Source of the DNA: Leptidea sinapis
Lineage: Eukaryota > Arthropoda > Insecta > Lepidoptera > Pieridae
Assembly: GCF_905404315.1 (NCBI RefSeq)
Contig: NC_066267.1
Span: 3,052,501 to 3,116,500, forward strand
Direction of reading: 5' to 3'
DNA length: 64,000 bases
A program made the translations under genes and the position numbers. Below the pieces are notes generated by a model. It was not told where the DNA came from and did not search any database. It was given only the letters and a program-made list of their open reading frames with translations. Positions 42,291 to 52,351 of this stretch are shown here, one piece after another; within the stretch, counting starts at the first letter, position 1, and every line of letters starts with the position of its first letter.

Positions 42291-42689
42291 TATATCTTAT
42301 TAATAACTATTATATTACACATTGTTATAGGCCTTAAAAAATGAATATTTTTCATGAAATAATATTTCAAGATACATAAACTAAACCTACTCTCCTTTAC
42401 CTAAATAGACGTGAATATTATCTTGATTTTTGTATTATTTAAAGGCAAATTTAATAATGACAAGTTATCTTGTCGTTGACGGTATTTTAAAAGTTAGAAT
42501 GTTTAAAACTTTTACTCAGTGCAAGTCTATAGACTTAGTGTAATTGCTTTAAATGAAGTCTAAAGAGTTTACTTTCATACATAACAATTGCTAATCACAG
42601 CCACTAGGTACATTAGTAAGATAAAGATTTGAATTGAAAAGTTTATTAATTCTTCTTAATCATAAGACAAACTAACAGAATAATAAACT
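42291..42689. other. AT-rich spacer
   Basis: No frame or shared repeat. Confidence 0.5.
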
Positions 42690-42896
42690 TAACTTTTATT
42701 TACTGGTATTGCAAATGAAAATGTCAAATATAATCAAATCTCTTTAAGTAGGTCACAAAAATGACACAAATATATGTCAAAAATATAATATTCTTGAAAG
42801 ATTTACCGCCACTCGTAAAGGGTTGTTGCTAATGAGAAGAAGTGGCTAGAAACACATTGCCACTTTTTTTAATTAACTTTTACAAATTCATAGTTT
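42690..42896 (-). mobile_element. LINE R 3' end, copy 1
   Basis: Antisense of a LINE 3' UTR family: TAGGTCACAAAAATGACAC, TATGTCAAAAATAT, CGTAAAGGGTTG, GAGAAGAAGTGGC, CATTGCCACTTTTTTT. Diverged. SINE-like A copy 7 follows directly. Confidence 0.6.
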
Positions 42897-43142
42897 TAGG
42901 ATGTTCAACTGATGGTAATTGATACGCCCTGCCCATTACAATGCAGTGCCGCTCAGGATTCTGGAAAAAGCCAAAAATTCTGAGCGGCACTACAATTGCG
43001 CTAGTCACCTTGAGACGGAAGATATTAAGTCTCATGTCCCCATTAATTTCACTAGCTACGGCGCCCTTCAGACCGGAACACAGTAATGTTTACACATTAC
43101 TGCTTCACGGCAGAAATAGGCACCGTTGTAGTACCCACGGTA
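42897..43142 (-). mobile_element. SINE-like family A copy 7 (lacks its 5' 50 bases)
   Basis: Minus strand, from GTACTAC...GGTGCC (about 43140) to ATCAGTTGAAC (42903). Hairpin II is perfect (TGCCGCTCAG/CTGAGCGGCA). Confidence 0.85.
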
Positions 43143-43402
43143 CTAGTTAGATTCATTGAATGGAAATCTCGTCGGTGTTGACTTTTAACTCAACAATAAA
43201 GAGCAAATGAATCACGAACTAGGATTGATCCGTTTCATGCTTCAGTAATCCTCTTAACTATATTAGTTAGGGAGCTTCGAACTATCGCCCTTATTAATTG
43301 ACCGAAAGGGTTGACCGATGGAACATATGATTTAATTAACAGTTTGAGCGATTCTAAAGGTAATCGTAGGTACAGGTTAATTTTCAGACAATGAGCTATT
43401 TA

Positions 43403-43447
43403 TTAACCGACTTCAAAAAAGGAGGAGGTTCTCAATTCATCGGTATG
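43403..43447 (+). repeat. Family P repeat, copy 2 (first 45 bases)
   Basis: TTAACCGACTTCAAAAAAGG...ATTCATCGGTATG, identical to the start of copy 1 over this stretch as far as I can see. It is cut where T-rich sequence and a LINE-B tail begin. Confidence 0.7.
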
Positions 43448-43473
43448 TTATTTTTTAATTGTTTTTTAATTTT

Positions 43474-43540
43474 TAATTTAAGTGATCACCTCCACCCCGA
43501 TTCCTTTGCAGTACCAGAGGAATCATAGGAGCGTTGCCGT
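43474..43540 (-). mobile_element. LINE-B 3' tail, short
   Basis: AAGTGATCACCTCCACCC, CCAGAGGAATCATAGGAGCG, TTGCCG. About 65 bases. Confidence 0.7.
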
Positions 43541-44287
43541 ATATTTCAACACTCTAAAGGGAATCAAAATTTACAGGGTATTTTCCGGTAACATAGAACT
43601 GTGACATAAGGTAAGTAATACCGTCACTTTTGTAATTAAATTATAAAAAAATATCTGTATGCAAGAAACAGTGGTCCAATAGAGAATGACCAGCATTGTA
43701 TGGAGCTTGGGACACGTACCAATATTTTTGTGTCTCGATAAATGTTAGCATAAAATAATGCTTGATAATTCTATTTTCATTCACAAAAATATTTTTCTGG
43801 TTGGAATGCCACAGACGGAGAAAAAAAATATTAGTTTAGGTTTGTTTGTTATGAAGGAAGCGCTCGTTTGCATGAACTAGCTGCCTACAGAGTTATTCTA
43901 AAAAATGAACCAATCCTTACTTAAAATAATGGTATGAAAGCCACGTATACCTTTAAAAAGGTAACTAATCGCATACATAATAAAGTATATAGCTACAATA
44001 AATACTTTGTACTACGTAGTTATAATAAAATAATAATACTACGTAGTTAATGCATAATAAATAACATTCACTGTAATAGTTTTAGCATAAACGGAGGAAA
44101 TATCATTCGTAAGTACTTTTATTTAAAATGTCATAAGAGCTGCAATTTTGCTGCTACGGAACCCTTCATGGCCGAATCCAACTCGTGCTTTGCCGCTTTT
44201 ATTTTAAAGTGATAACCCTCACTTCTAGGAATAATTATTCCCTGTACATGAAGCCACAACCTGAAAGTCGAACAAGACATATAAAGA
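43541..44287. other. AT-rich spacer
   Basis: ACTACGTAGTTATAATAAAAT and a near copy TACTACGTAGTTAATGC lie 25 bases apart near 44020. No gene. Confidence 0.5.
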
Positions 44288-44375
44288 TTTATCAACATTC
44301 CGTCACTCGATTGGTTGGTTCAGTGGAAAGAGCGCTCGCACCGAACGCGATTGCGGGTTTGAGTACCGCATCGTT
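44288..44375 (+). mobile_element. tRNA-like SINE head
   Basis: TGGTTCAGTGG (44316-44326) is a Pol III A-box-like motif. GGTTTGAGTACC (44356-44367) is B-box-like. The spacing of 40 bases fits a tRNA-derived promoter. No acceptor stem can be formed, so this is a tRNA-derived SINE head and not a tRNA gene. Confidence 0.6.
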
Positions 44376-44404
44376 CATACATTTTGTTATAAAATTTAAT
44401 TTAT

Positions 44405-44500
44405 GGGAAAATAATATATAGGTCATCTGATTGTATATGATCACCGCAGCCCATACTGTCTTGTAACACCAGAGGAATCACAAGAGAGTTACCTATCCTA
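44405..44500 (-). mobile_element. LINE-B 3' tail, diverged
   Basis: ATATGATCACCGCAGCCCAT, CACCAGAGGAATCACAAGAG. The distal part has an irregular ATGGGAAAATAATATATAGG. Confidence 0.65.
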
Positions 44501-44514
44501 AAAAGCATCGAATC

Positions 44515-44740
44515 TTCTTCTTCTTCTTCATCGTTATGCTCTAAGCAGAGCGATCGTGGTTACTACGAAGTGACATCTTTTGGGGCAGATGAGATTCACC
44601 CCACGAGCATTCGCAACTTTTCCCTGCTGACCGACAGCCTGGTACACCCGTTCAATGGACCGCCCACAGCAGACTTAATTTGGCTGGTCCTCGCTCTCTG
44701 GTGGCCTCCACTTTGCCTTGTGAAGCGTCTAATAAACGAA
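44515..44740 (-). mobile_element. RTE-like LINE 3' end (family U)
   Basis: Starts with a TCT trinucleotide run (44515-44531), the inverse of a GAA-type 3' tail as in 2778-4543. GC-richer sequence follows (AGCAGAGCGATCGTGG, GACCGACAGCCTGG). The minus-strand frame is broken. The match to RTE 3' ends is from memory and the tail type. Confidence 0.45.
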
Positions 44741-44844
44741 GATAATATTAGTTCAAAAACTGAGAACACTTTGGTAAGTCGCAGGCGAGGATCGCACCGG
44801 GGCAGCCGTGGTGAGAGTAATGGTTACAACTATTGGGTTTTGCG

Positions 44845-44939
44845 ATAAATTTCTTGCCATGTATAGCCAAATGGAATTTATTACCGGTAACAGTTTCCTC
44901 GAACCGATACGACACAGGGATCTTCAATATTAGAACATT
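44845..44939 (+). mobile_element. LINE B-like C-terminal fragment, left of nested LINE R
   Basis: Reads NFLPCIAKWNLLPVTV, SNRYDTGIFNIRTF, equivalent to [28 protein letters not shown] of family B. It is interrupted by the R fragment. Confidence 0.65.
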
Positions 44940-45081
44940 CAAATTTCAAATTCAAATTCAAAATCATTTTATTCATGTAGGTCACGAAATTGACACTTAT
45001 GAATGTCAAAAAAAATCTTATAGAATCTATCACACTTCGTAAAGGGTTGAGCTAATGAGAAGAAGAGCAAGAAACTCCCAA
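44940..45081 (-). mobile_element. LINE R 3' end, copy 2, nested
   Basis: The AAATTCAAATTCAAAATCAT tandem tail at the left marks the 3' end on the minus strand. TAGGTCACGAAATTGACAC and CGTAAAGGGTTGAGC follow. It splits the LINE B-like fragment (left 44845-44939, right 45082-45175). Confidence 0.75.
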
Positions 45082-45175
45082 CTTAAAGGGCGGCAACGCC
45101 TCTCTTGACCCCTAGTGTTGCGGTTGACCATAGGAGTCGTGTCTTTCCTTAACGAGTGCCTCCTGCCCTTGTAAC
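45082..45175 (+). mobile_element. LINE B-like 3' tail, right of nested LINE R
   Basis: Reads LKGRQRLS at the start, then GTTGCGGTTGACCATAGGAG and AACGAGTGCCTCCTGCCC. It is a different tail subtype from the 15.7-kb family, closer to the C-type CCATGG-rich tail. Confidence 0.6.
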
Positions 45176-45780
45176 CAAATGTTATAAGTTATCTAGAGTG
45201 TTCATATTTCATAAGACTCTCGTGTCAGAGTTCGGCAAGTCATCATAGTCTGAGTATGTTAAAGACAAATCTAAGCGGAATTAACACTCAAAAAGAAAAC
45301 AAAAATATTTGTATATTTATGGATTTCCGCAATATAACGTCTAATTTAATAATTTTTTCCTCTTAATTATAAAAAATGTTAATACACCTACGGCAATGAC
45401 GATAATATTTTCCAGTTTTATAAATATTTCACTTCATTAAAATCATATTTATAAAATATCGTTCTATAATTGAATTGCAGCAATGCAGCCAGACCGATTT
45501 ATAATTAGATTGACCTGTCCTGCTTGCAACTGAACTGGATTTATTTTATAACGATTTGCTTTAGATCTTAAATCAACTTCATGAGAGATTTATAAGCACT
45601 TAAGCTTATGAATACGCTAGAAATTCGAGATGGGACGTACTGAATAGATAATTTTAATTGATATATAATTTTTGTTTTGCTTTTTTGTTTTTTTAATAAA
45701 CCAACCAAAATGATATTTCTCTTCAAGTATTTTATTTATAATTTGTATCCGCTTGCTACACGACTTAGTCCAAGCCACCG
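45176..45780. other. AT-rich spacer
   Basis: No frame. The motif ATTTCCGCAATATAACG at 45323 resembles ATTTCCGCAAAATAACG at 55740. Confidence 0.45.
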
Positions 45781-46145
45781 ACTAGTAAAAAAATAAGGAC
45801 TCCGTGTCACCTTACATAACAGTGTAGCACCAAAACAAGCCGATTAACGTGTAAATACATAGCCCCACGCACACACTTACACTACTATAGGCCGATACGC
45901 GGCCATTATGAGAATTGTCATCGTCTGTGACAGATCGGTTTGCGTATCAATAAAATATTTTAAAAATGCCGTCGTGCGTTGTGAAAAAGTGTTAAAACGA
46001 TATTATATAAGTATTTGTGGCCATATATGATTATTTAAGGGAGAAAAAATTGTGTAACTAGTATCCCCCGTAACCGCACACACACTAGCATAACGGTGCT
46101 TCACTTGCTAATATCACAGCGCGGAGTACTTCTTTTTTTACTCGT
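45781..46145 (+). mobile_element. MITE family S with THAP-like start
   Basis: Termini AGTAAAAAAATAAGGACTCCG and, inverted at the right, AGTAAAAAAAGAAGTACTCCG. Interior ATG at 45966 reads MPSCVVKKC and then a stop (45993-45995). This is the same C-x4-C opening as family F, in an element with unrelated ends. I cannot fix the target duplication. Confidence 0.65.
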
Positions 46146-46431
46146 CCGTGTGTCCAAACATATGAAATACGATGTACAAGTTTTGATGGAAATTAGAAAT
46201 ATGTTAATAAATTCAGATAGAGAGTAATTTTAGTTGATGTAAATAGAAAAGACAAACTCGAAAATATCAAAAATTAACTTAGCAAAAGCAATTACTCAGT
46301 TAGTTGGAATCCTAAGCTAACAAGGTGTGAAATATTTGCGTTTCATAAATCAAGTCTAACAGTTGTAAGTCTTTGCTGCTGAGCTATTAATATATATTAA
46401 TAAAATAGCTATTAATATATATTAGTGTGCC
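46146..46431. other. AT-rich spacer
   Basis: TATTAATATATATTAATA repeats near 46385-46425. No gene. Confidence 0.5.
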
Positions 46432-46443
46432 ATTATATTAATA

Positions 46444-46777
46444 TCTTTTCTCGGAGTTTCCCTGCGAGATCGAATCAGGAAAGATCCGTAGGAGAACCAA
46501 AGTAACCGACATAGTCCGAACGATTGTGAAACTGAAGTGGTAGTGAGAAGGCACATAGTTCGACGGACAGATGGCCGTTGGGGCAGTAAAGTCCTCGAAT
46601 GGCGGCCGCGTACCGGAAGACCCAGTGTTAGTAGGCCCCCCACAAGATGGACCAACGATCTGGTCAAGATCATTGGAATACGTTGAATAAGTGCAGCGCA
46701 GGACCGATCGTCGTGGAAATCTTAGGGTGAGGCCTTTGTCCAGTGGACGTCTTCCGGCTGATGATGATGATGATGAT
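46444..46777 (+). mobile_element. LINE K 3' end, copy 6, with target duplication
   Basis: 334 bp: SLRDRIR, RRTKVTDIVRTIVKLKW, RRPRTGRPSV-type region, DDLVKI, and GGACGTCTTCCGGCTGATGATG with a GAT tail. ATTATATTAATA lies at 46432-46443 and 46778-46789. A 5'-truncated insertion with readable ends and small indels in the frame. Confidence 0.85.
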
Positions 46778-46804
46778 ATTATATTAATAGCTAGTAATAT
46801 AATA

Positions 46805-47015
46805 TTATTATGTTTGTTGCATCAAATTCAAATTCAATAACACTTAATTAATGTAGGTCACGGAAATGACACGTCTTATGCATGTCAAAAAAAATATTGT
46901 TTCTTATTGAATTTACCGCTACTTCGTAAAGGGTTGAGCTAAGAAGAAGAAGTAGCAAGAAACTCATTGCCACTCTTTTAAGTCAAAATGTACATTTTAA
47001 TTGTTTTACAAGTCT
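46805..47015 (-). mobile_element. LINE R 3' end, copy 3
   Basis: AAATTCAAATTCAATAACAC, TAGGTCACGGAAATGACAC, CGCTACTTCGTAAAGGGTTG, AGCAAGAAACTCATTGCCAC. Inverse of copy 4 at 47440-47640. Confidence 0.75.
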
Positions 47016-47439
47016 TTTCAATTACAGTATATGCAAAGTGACGCAACAAAAATACTCAAATTGTCAAAAACTGAAAGGCTTACACGAGTAAGTCAAAAAA
47101 AGAAAAAAAATGTAAATTAATACTTATAAACACAAGAGTTATTGAGTATAGCAGATGCATCAATGCACACATACCGTAAATAAATAGAGGCATTATGTGA
47201 GCATTTCATAAAATAAAATATATAATAACTTTAACTTTAAAGGAAGTAATAATAAAAAACACATCAAGCAGACCTCCCGGTAACAAGATCATCCAGCCAC
47301 CACGAGTAGCACCCGTTCACGAGCATGACGCATGGACCAGCCATCGCCTCCCTCCACCATATTTTAGGGAAGGGAACGACCCGCCCCACGTCGCCGCCAT
47401 CATTTTACATATTATATTGTAATTGAAATGATTTGTAAA
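47016..47439. other. Spacer with a GC-rich block
   Basis: AT-rich except 47265-47400 (CAGACCTCCCGG, CGTTCACGAGCATGACGC, CCGCCCCACGTCGCCGCC). The GC block is bracketed by R copies 3 and 4 and could be the interior of an R-bounded unit. The 61-codon minus-strand frame has no motif. Confidence 0.45.
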
Positions 47440-47640
47440 TCGATGGAAATGTAAATCTTGATATAAAAGAGTGGCAATGAGTTTCTTGATACTTATTCTC
47501 ATTAGCGATCATCAACCCTTTACGAAGTAGCGGTAGATTCAATAAGAAAAATATTTTTTTGTCATTTATAAGTGTCATTCCCGTGACCTACAGGAAAAAA
47601 GTGATTTTGATTTGATTTGAATATAATATAATTTAATATT
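47440..47640 (+). mobile_element. LINE R 3' end, copy 4
   Basis: GAGTGGCAATGAGTTTCTTG, AACCCTTTACGAAGTAGCGG, TAAGTGTCATTCCCGTGACC, GTGATTTTGATTTGATTTGA tail. Sense copy, so the TTTGA tandem is its 3' terminus. Confidence 0.75.
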
Positions 47641-47767
47641 ATTGTTTTCGTTTAAAACTAGTCTGGTCAAAACTTTTGCTCAGTTTGATTTCTTATTTTG
47701 AACCATTTCCCGACATTTCACAATTTTTGTCATGGTGTCAGGAGGTTACAAGAAACAGAATTGAAAT

Positions 47768-48058
47768 GATAAAATAAATAAATAAATACAATAAAAAGAG
47801 GTTTATTATTACTATACACATATTTTTACATACAACAAAAACAACCAGATATAAAAATATTTTTTTAAATAGTTCATTGAAATATTAAAAGTACCTACAC
47901 AAAAAGTAGGTGTAAGGACTCCTCTAAGGTAAATAAATTCTGTTAAAGTTGGTATTTAGACCTGGCTTTTCTCTGCCAATGTCTCCCCGCAATGTTTACC
48001 ACGTCGTCTTCCCATCTCTTAAATAGCCTACCCTTCCTTCGTTTTGTAGTTTCGTTTT
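47768..48058 (-). mobile_element. LINE 3' end (family Y)
   Basis: Minus strand: RRKGRLFKRWEDDVVNIAGRHWQRKARS, matching the RW-DD---IAG-W---A-- C-terminus of endonuclease-reverse transcriptase LINEs. About 190 bases of 3' UTR and an AAAT tandem tail (about 47768-47787) follow. Confidence 0.65.
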
Positions 48059-48059
48059 G

Positions 48060-48445
48060 TATATTTGGATTGCTTGTAACTAATTCTAGTAGGCTTCATA
48101 AGATACATAATAGCGTTAAGGGTAAATGTATGCACTTTTATAATAAAACCCACTGTTCAGGCATTATCTATAAATAAATTTAAACGTTTTATTAAAAAAT
48201 GGCTCTGTCGTAAATCGTATTACTCCACAGCTGAATATCTAAGTGATCGGACAGCCTGGGACTAGAAATGTGATTATTTTATAGCGATAGAAATGACTAT
48301 ACAATGTTGTATATTTTTATCGAATAGAGCGCAAAAAAAAGAATGCTGGGAGAGTTTCTTACGCTACTTCTTCTCCCTCAGAGTGCCATTTCCGAAGCGG
48401 TAGTAGTATCTAGTATATTAGAAATGACATCAATAAGAATTATGC
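48060..48445 (+). mobile_element. LINE J-like 3' end
   Basis: Reads KIHNSVKGKCMHFYNKTHC, then KWLCRKSYYSTAEYLSDRTAWD in a shifted frame, then a 3' UTR with AGAGTTTCTTACGCTACTTC and GAAGCGGTAGTAGTATC. Related in layout to family J but a separate family. Confidence 0.65.
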
Positions 48446-48741
48446 CTTTTTATTATAAAAAATCAGATGACTGTAAATATTCAACAAAAATGTACCTGCT
48501 TACACATTAAAACTTTATGTTGCCGCTGACTGAGATCGGGCAATCATAATTTATTCAATTCTTTACATAATTTCGATTGAAATGACGTACAATTTATTTA
48601 AAAAAAATAAAGGTGCAATGTACATGCCACGCACGAGCAGAATGCGGCAGTGGGATTTTGTACTATTAGTTGTAAGAACAGATTATATTAACAGTATAAA
48701 TATTTTGTAGTCTTTATCCACCATAGTTTATAATCTATATA
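48446..48741. other. Spacer
   Basis: AT-rich with a GC-richer stretch CATGCCACGCACGAGCAGAATGCGGC near 48620. No gene. Confidence 0.4.
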
Positions 48742-49098
48742 TCTATATATATATATGAATGACAAATGAATTGCTGTTCGTTAGTCTCGCTAAAACTCGA
48801 GAACGAATGGACTGATTTGGCAAATTTAGGTCTTGAATTACTTGTAGAAGTCCAGAGAAGGTTTAAAAGGTGAATAAATAGGAAAATGCTGCTAAATTAA
48901 ATAAAAACAACAAATTTGTTTTTCCTTTCATGTGTCCATACATAATTTGTGTATGAGAGAATTTATTGACGCACGGTTTGACAGCAGGGTGCATATTTTA
49001 CGAAGTAATTTTTGATGTTATGATATATTATTGACAAATTCATATAAAAACATTATTTTATTTATTATATGCAGAACAACGTCTGTCGGGTCAACTAG
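48742..49098 (+). mobile_element. Helitron-like element Q1
   Basis: 5' TCTATATATATATATGAATG after an A. Interior: GCTAAAACTCGAGAACG and CCAGAGAAGGTTTAAAAGG. 3' AACGTCTGTCGGGTCAACTAG before T. No TIR, no frame and no target duplication, as expected of a non-autonomous Helitron. Confidence 0.8.
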
Positions 49099-49548
49099 TC
49101 TAAAATATTAAATTCTCGTGTCGCGGTGTTTGTAGTTAAACCCCTCTGAAACGGCTTGACCGATTCTCATGAAATTTTGTGTGCATATTGAGTAGGTCTG
49201 AGAATCGAACAACATCTATTTTTCATCCCCCTAAATGTAAAAGGTAGTCCCCCTATTTTTTTTTTAATTTTTAGATAATTTTTTATTTTATGATACCACA
49301 TTAAAAAATGCATACCAACTTCAAATTTTCACCCGTCTACGATGAACACCTATATTTGTATAACGATTTTTATATTATTCTTTTCCGTTCCAGCAATAGG
49401 GTTGCAAGTTGGCAATCGAATAATATAATAATTATTGCAATACGATAATATGTGGTAGGTCTGAGAATCGGTCGTCATCTACTTTTTATATCCCAAAAAT
49501 TTTAATTAAGCATTGAATTTTTACATATACACATAACAGGTCAGCTAG
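49099..49548 (+). mobile_element. Helitron-like element Q2, abutting Q1
   Basis: 5' TCTAAAATATTAAATTCTCG directly after the CTAG of Q1. Interior: AACGGCTTGACCGATTCTCATG and GGTCTGAGAATCG twice (about 49194 and 49457). 3' CAGGTCAGCTAG before T. No frame. Confidence 0.75.
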
Positions 49549-49862
49549 TTAGTTTATAAATATTTGTATATATTTAAACCGACTGAATCAATATTATGGT
49601 CGACTTATAAAAATTAGGGATTAAAAAAAAGGTATATAGATATGATATGATCATGTTTACTTTTAGTAAGTGTACTGGAGTTTTGATGAAAATATCGTTT
49701 ATAAGTAATCTTTTTAAATCTTGCTTGAGAAGCTTGAAGCTTTAAAATTCAGATCAAGTTACAACTATTGTAATCTAAGCCAATCAATCCAATTCTTTGT
49801 TTTTATCACGTTGTTATTTTGACAGTTAGAAAAAAAAACTTCATCTTTTTCATTTCTTTTTT
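49549..49862. other. AT-rich spacer
   Basis: No frame or shared repeat. Confidence 0.5.
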
Positions 49863-50169
49863 ACCAGTGAGGTTACTATGCACAGGGCGCCGGCTAGATT
49901 ATGGGTACCACAACGGTGCCTATTTCTATAAAGCAGTAATGTGTACACAATATTGTGTTTCGGTCTGAAGGGCGCCGTAGCTAGTGAAATTACTGGGCAA
50001 CTGAGACTTAACATCTTATATATCAAGGTGACGAGCGCATTCGTAGCGCCACTCAGAATTTTTGGGTTTTTCAAGAATCCTGAGCGGCACTGCATTGTAA
50101 TGGGCAGGCCGTATCAATTACCATCAGATGAACGTCCTGCTCGTCTCATCCTTTAATATATTAAAAAAA
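49863..50169 (+). mobile_element. SINE-like family A copy 8
   Basis: ACCAGTGAGG to a short A tail. Hairpin I is weakened (AAGCAGTAATG...ATATTGTG). Hairpin II is imperfect at its base (GCGCCACTCAG/CTGAGCGGCAC). Confidence 0.85.
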
Positions 50170-50870
50170 TACTTTCCTTTATGTTACAGAGCAAAACATA
50201 GGGGTATTACAAGTATTTATTTTCATTGTTATTGAAATACTGTAATCTCAAAAGATAATATATACATGGAGGTGTATAGCTTCTGTTTTCGTTTCCAAAA
50301 CAAAAGATAAAGTCAGTTAAAACAGACAACAAAACAGGCGATAGAGCCTGCAGCCAAATATCATGACGCTGTGGAGTCCATATTCAAGCTGTAAGTCAAT
50401 CGGCTAGTTGGAGCCACGCCAATGTACTGCACACGTCACTTTATGACTAATTGTAGATTAGACTGAATTATATTGCAAAGATAATGCTGGCTATCGTTCA
50501 GGCAGAGCGAACGACCCGACCGGCCCGAGTAACCATTTTAACCATTATTACCAATGCATAGTAGAGATGCAGTACGCGTTTAACCATTGATCAGGCTGGT
50601 CCTACTTACCTTTAACCATTCTTCTATAACCATTACAGGGTTGGTCCGAGTAACCATTTTAACCATTGTAACCAATTAATAATAGAGATCCGCGTGCTCA
50701 CAAGTAAAACCATTAATTAAAGTTATTTAGCAAGTGTCATAGATTAATTTAGCACATTAAGTAAATAAATATTTTTACCATAAGAACCAATATATATCTA
50801 GCCCTAAGTGCACCCCTTTTATGGTCCAAAAATAATTATTTTCAAAATAGGAGAAAGTTATATACATAAA
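50170..50870. other. Spacer containing an ACCATT-rich block
   Basis: No gene. The block at 50523-50710 is listed separately. The flanks are AT-rich. Confidence 0.45.
50523..50710. repeat. Partial tandem duplication rich in AACCATT
   Basis: CCGAGTAACCATTTTAACCATT occurs near 50525 and again near 50644 (with GGCC/GGTC before it), each followed by a variant of ACCAAT...ATAGTAGAGAT. Seven AACCATT words fall in about 190 bp. Either a decayed tandem unit of about 120 bp or a cluster of a short motif. Confidence 0.65.
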
Positions 50871-50874
50871 TTAA

Positions 50875-51141
50875 GGATTGGTGTCCGCTGCGCTCCAACT
50901 AGATAACGGTATCTATGGAGGCGTAGTTGTAAAGTGCGGCAACTAATACTACCTCCAAGTGGATGTACTCGAGCCAGTCTCGAACTCGAAACGGTACTCT
51001 TATATACTCGGTACTCTTCGAAACTCGAATGTGTGACGTTGACGTGCCACATGTTATGTTAAACTTTGCTAATAATTGAAACTAAAATGCCAGGTTGCGT
51101 AGTAAAATTTTGTAAAAATAATACTACAAGAAATAAGAGAT
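50875..51141 (+). mobile_element. MITE family F copy 3, 5' part
   Basis: TTAA (50871-50874) precedes GGATTGGTGTCCGCTGCGCT and CCAACTAGATAAC. ATG at 51087 reads MPGCVVKFCKNNTTRNKR, the THAP start with an intact initiator, and then diverges from copy 2. The 3' end with its TIR is missing. Confidence 0.75.
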
Positions 51142-51654
51142 TTTCAAATCCGTTTACTCTGCCGATAGCCTATCACGTATCATATCAAAATCTGCGTAAT
51201 GGTGAATTTGTACATTGTGTTACGTTGCTAATAATGTGATCTGGATCGACCACATGATTTATGGCGTTGTGAATGTTCATTACTATGGTTGGCTTTGTAT
51301 TTACTAAACATTTTTGATTTCATAGCGATGCATACATACATAAAATTTATCGTACTACAATTATTGTATTCAATTGCCATCTTGCAACCCCTATAATTGC
51401 GGATCTGTGGAAGTAACAGAATAATATATAAATCGTGATTAAAAACCAGGGGTTGATCGTAGAAGGGCAAAAATTTATTTTTATTTTACTTTTCAATGCT
51501 GAATCATAATGAAATTAAAATAAAAAATAGTCAAGAAATAATATAATAAATATATATTTAGGCGTGGGTCACCTAAGTTTTTTTTCATACTCCTAAGAGT
51601 ATGAAAAAAAGATGATCTGTGACAGTCATAATGTAAACACAAGAAACAATCAGA
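51142..51654. other. AT-rich spacer
   Basis: An inverted repeat TTTTTTTTCATACTCCTAAGAG/TATGAAAAAAA at 51579-51610 forms a small hairpin. No gene. Confidence 0.5.
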
Positions 51655-51965
51655 CTTGTTATACCTACGACTCGGTTAAGTCGAGTAAGTAAGATTTATA
51701 TTTGGGCGATGAATATGCTCCCAGAAACATGATCCCAGAAAATGTACAAAATGAATGTGTAACGAAATTTAATAGATTTGATAAAAACGTTTGTGTAGAT
51801 AAGGTAAGATTACTATATAAAAATGACTTTCATAATAATAAGTTTTATTGTAAGAACATATATTTTAATGAAATTTAAACACAAAAGCCCGCTGATTTTA
51901 TTGCGCCCCTTTTTTTCAACTCTGTGTCTATTTCAAACGGGTGGAAGTTTTTGACGTATAAATAT
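51655..51965 (+). mobile_element. LINE J 3' end, copy 4
   Basis: CTCGGTTAAGTCGAGTAAGTA, PENVQNECVTKF, then 3' UTR CCCGCTGATTTTATTGCGCCC and AACGGGTGGAAGTTTTTGAC. Confidence 0.7.
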
Positions 51966-52351
51966 AAATTAAAATATTTGAATTTGATTTAGTGTATTTT
52001 CAGAATTTAGTTATAATGAGTCAGAAAAGTGTTCAGAAGTAATTGAAGCAGATATATTACGTTCAATAACACAAATTATATTGTTCTATCTTTACTATTT
52101 CAGCTCAAAGGTCGATGAATATCTTTGACGTACACTAAGTGTTCTCAAGTAACTGTAGTCTATTGTAGGCTTCTCCGTCGAAGGATTAGGGAGGCTTACA
52201 AACCGAGCAAGTAGAACAAGCTCTCTGTATATCATGTAATCAATTCTTGTAGGAAAATAGCAGAATGATTTTACTATATTGTAAAGTTACTTTTACTACT
52301 TTGATATTTTTCATTTTAGAAGATTATACCTTTGATTGCTTATATAAGATC
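51966..52351. other. Spacer
   Basis: AT-rich with no frame. A GC-richer patch around 52170 is unassigned. Confidence 0.45.

Noticed and set aside
44288..44375. Functional tRNA gene
   Set aside because: A- and B-box-like motifs are present but no acceptor or anticodon stem pairs. A SINE head is the better reading.
50523..50710. Telomere-like or CRISPR-like array
   Set aside because: The words are AACCATT with unequal spacing, not TTAGG. There are no regular spacers, and a CRISPR array is not expected in an animal genome.
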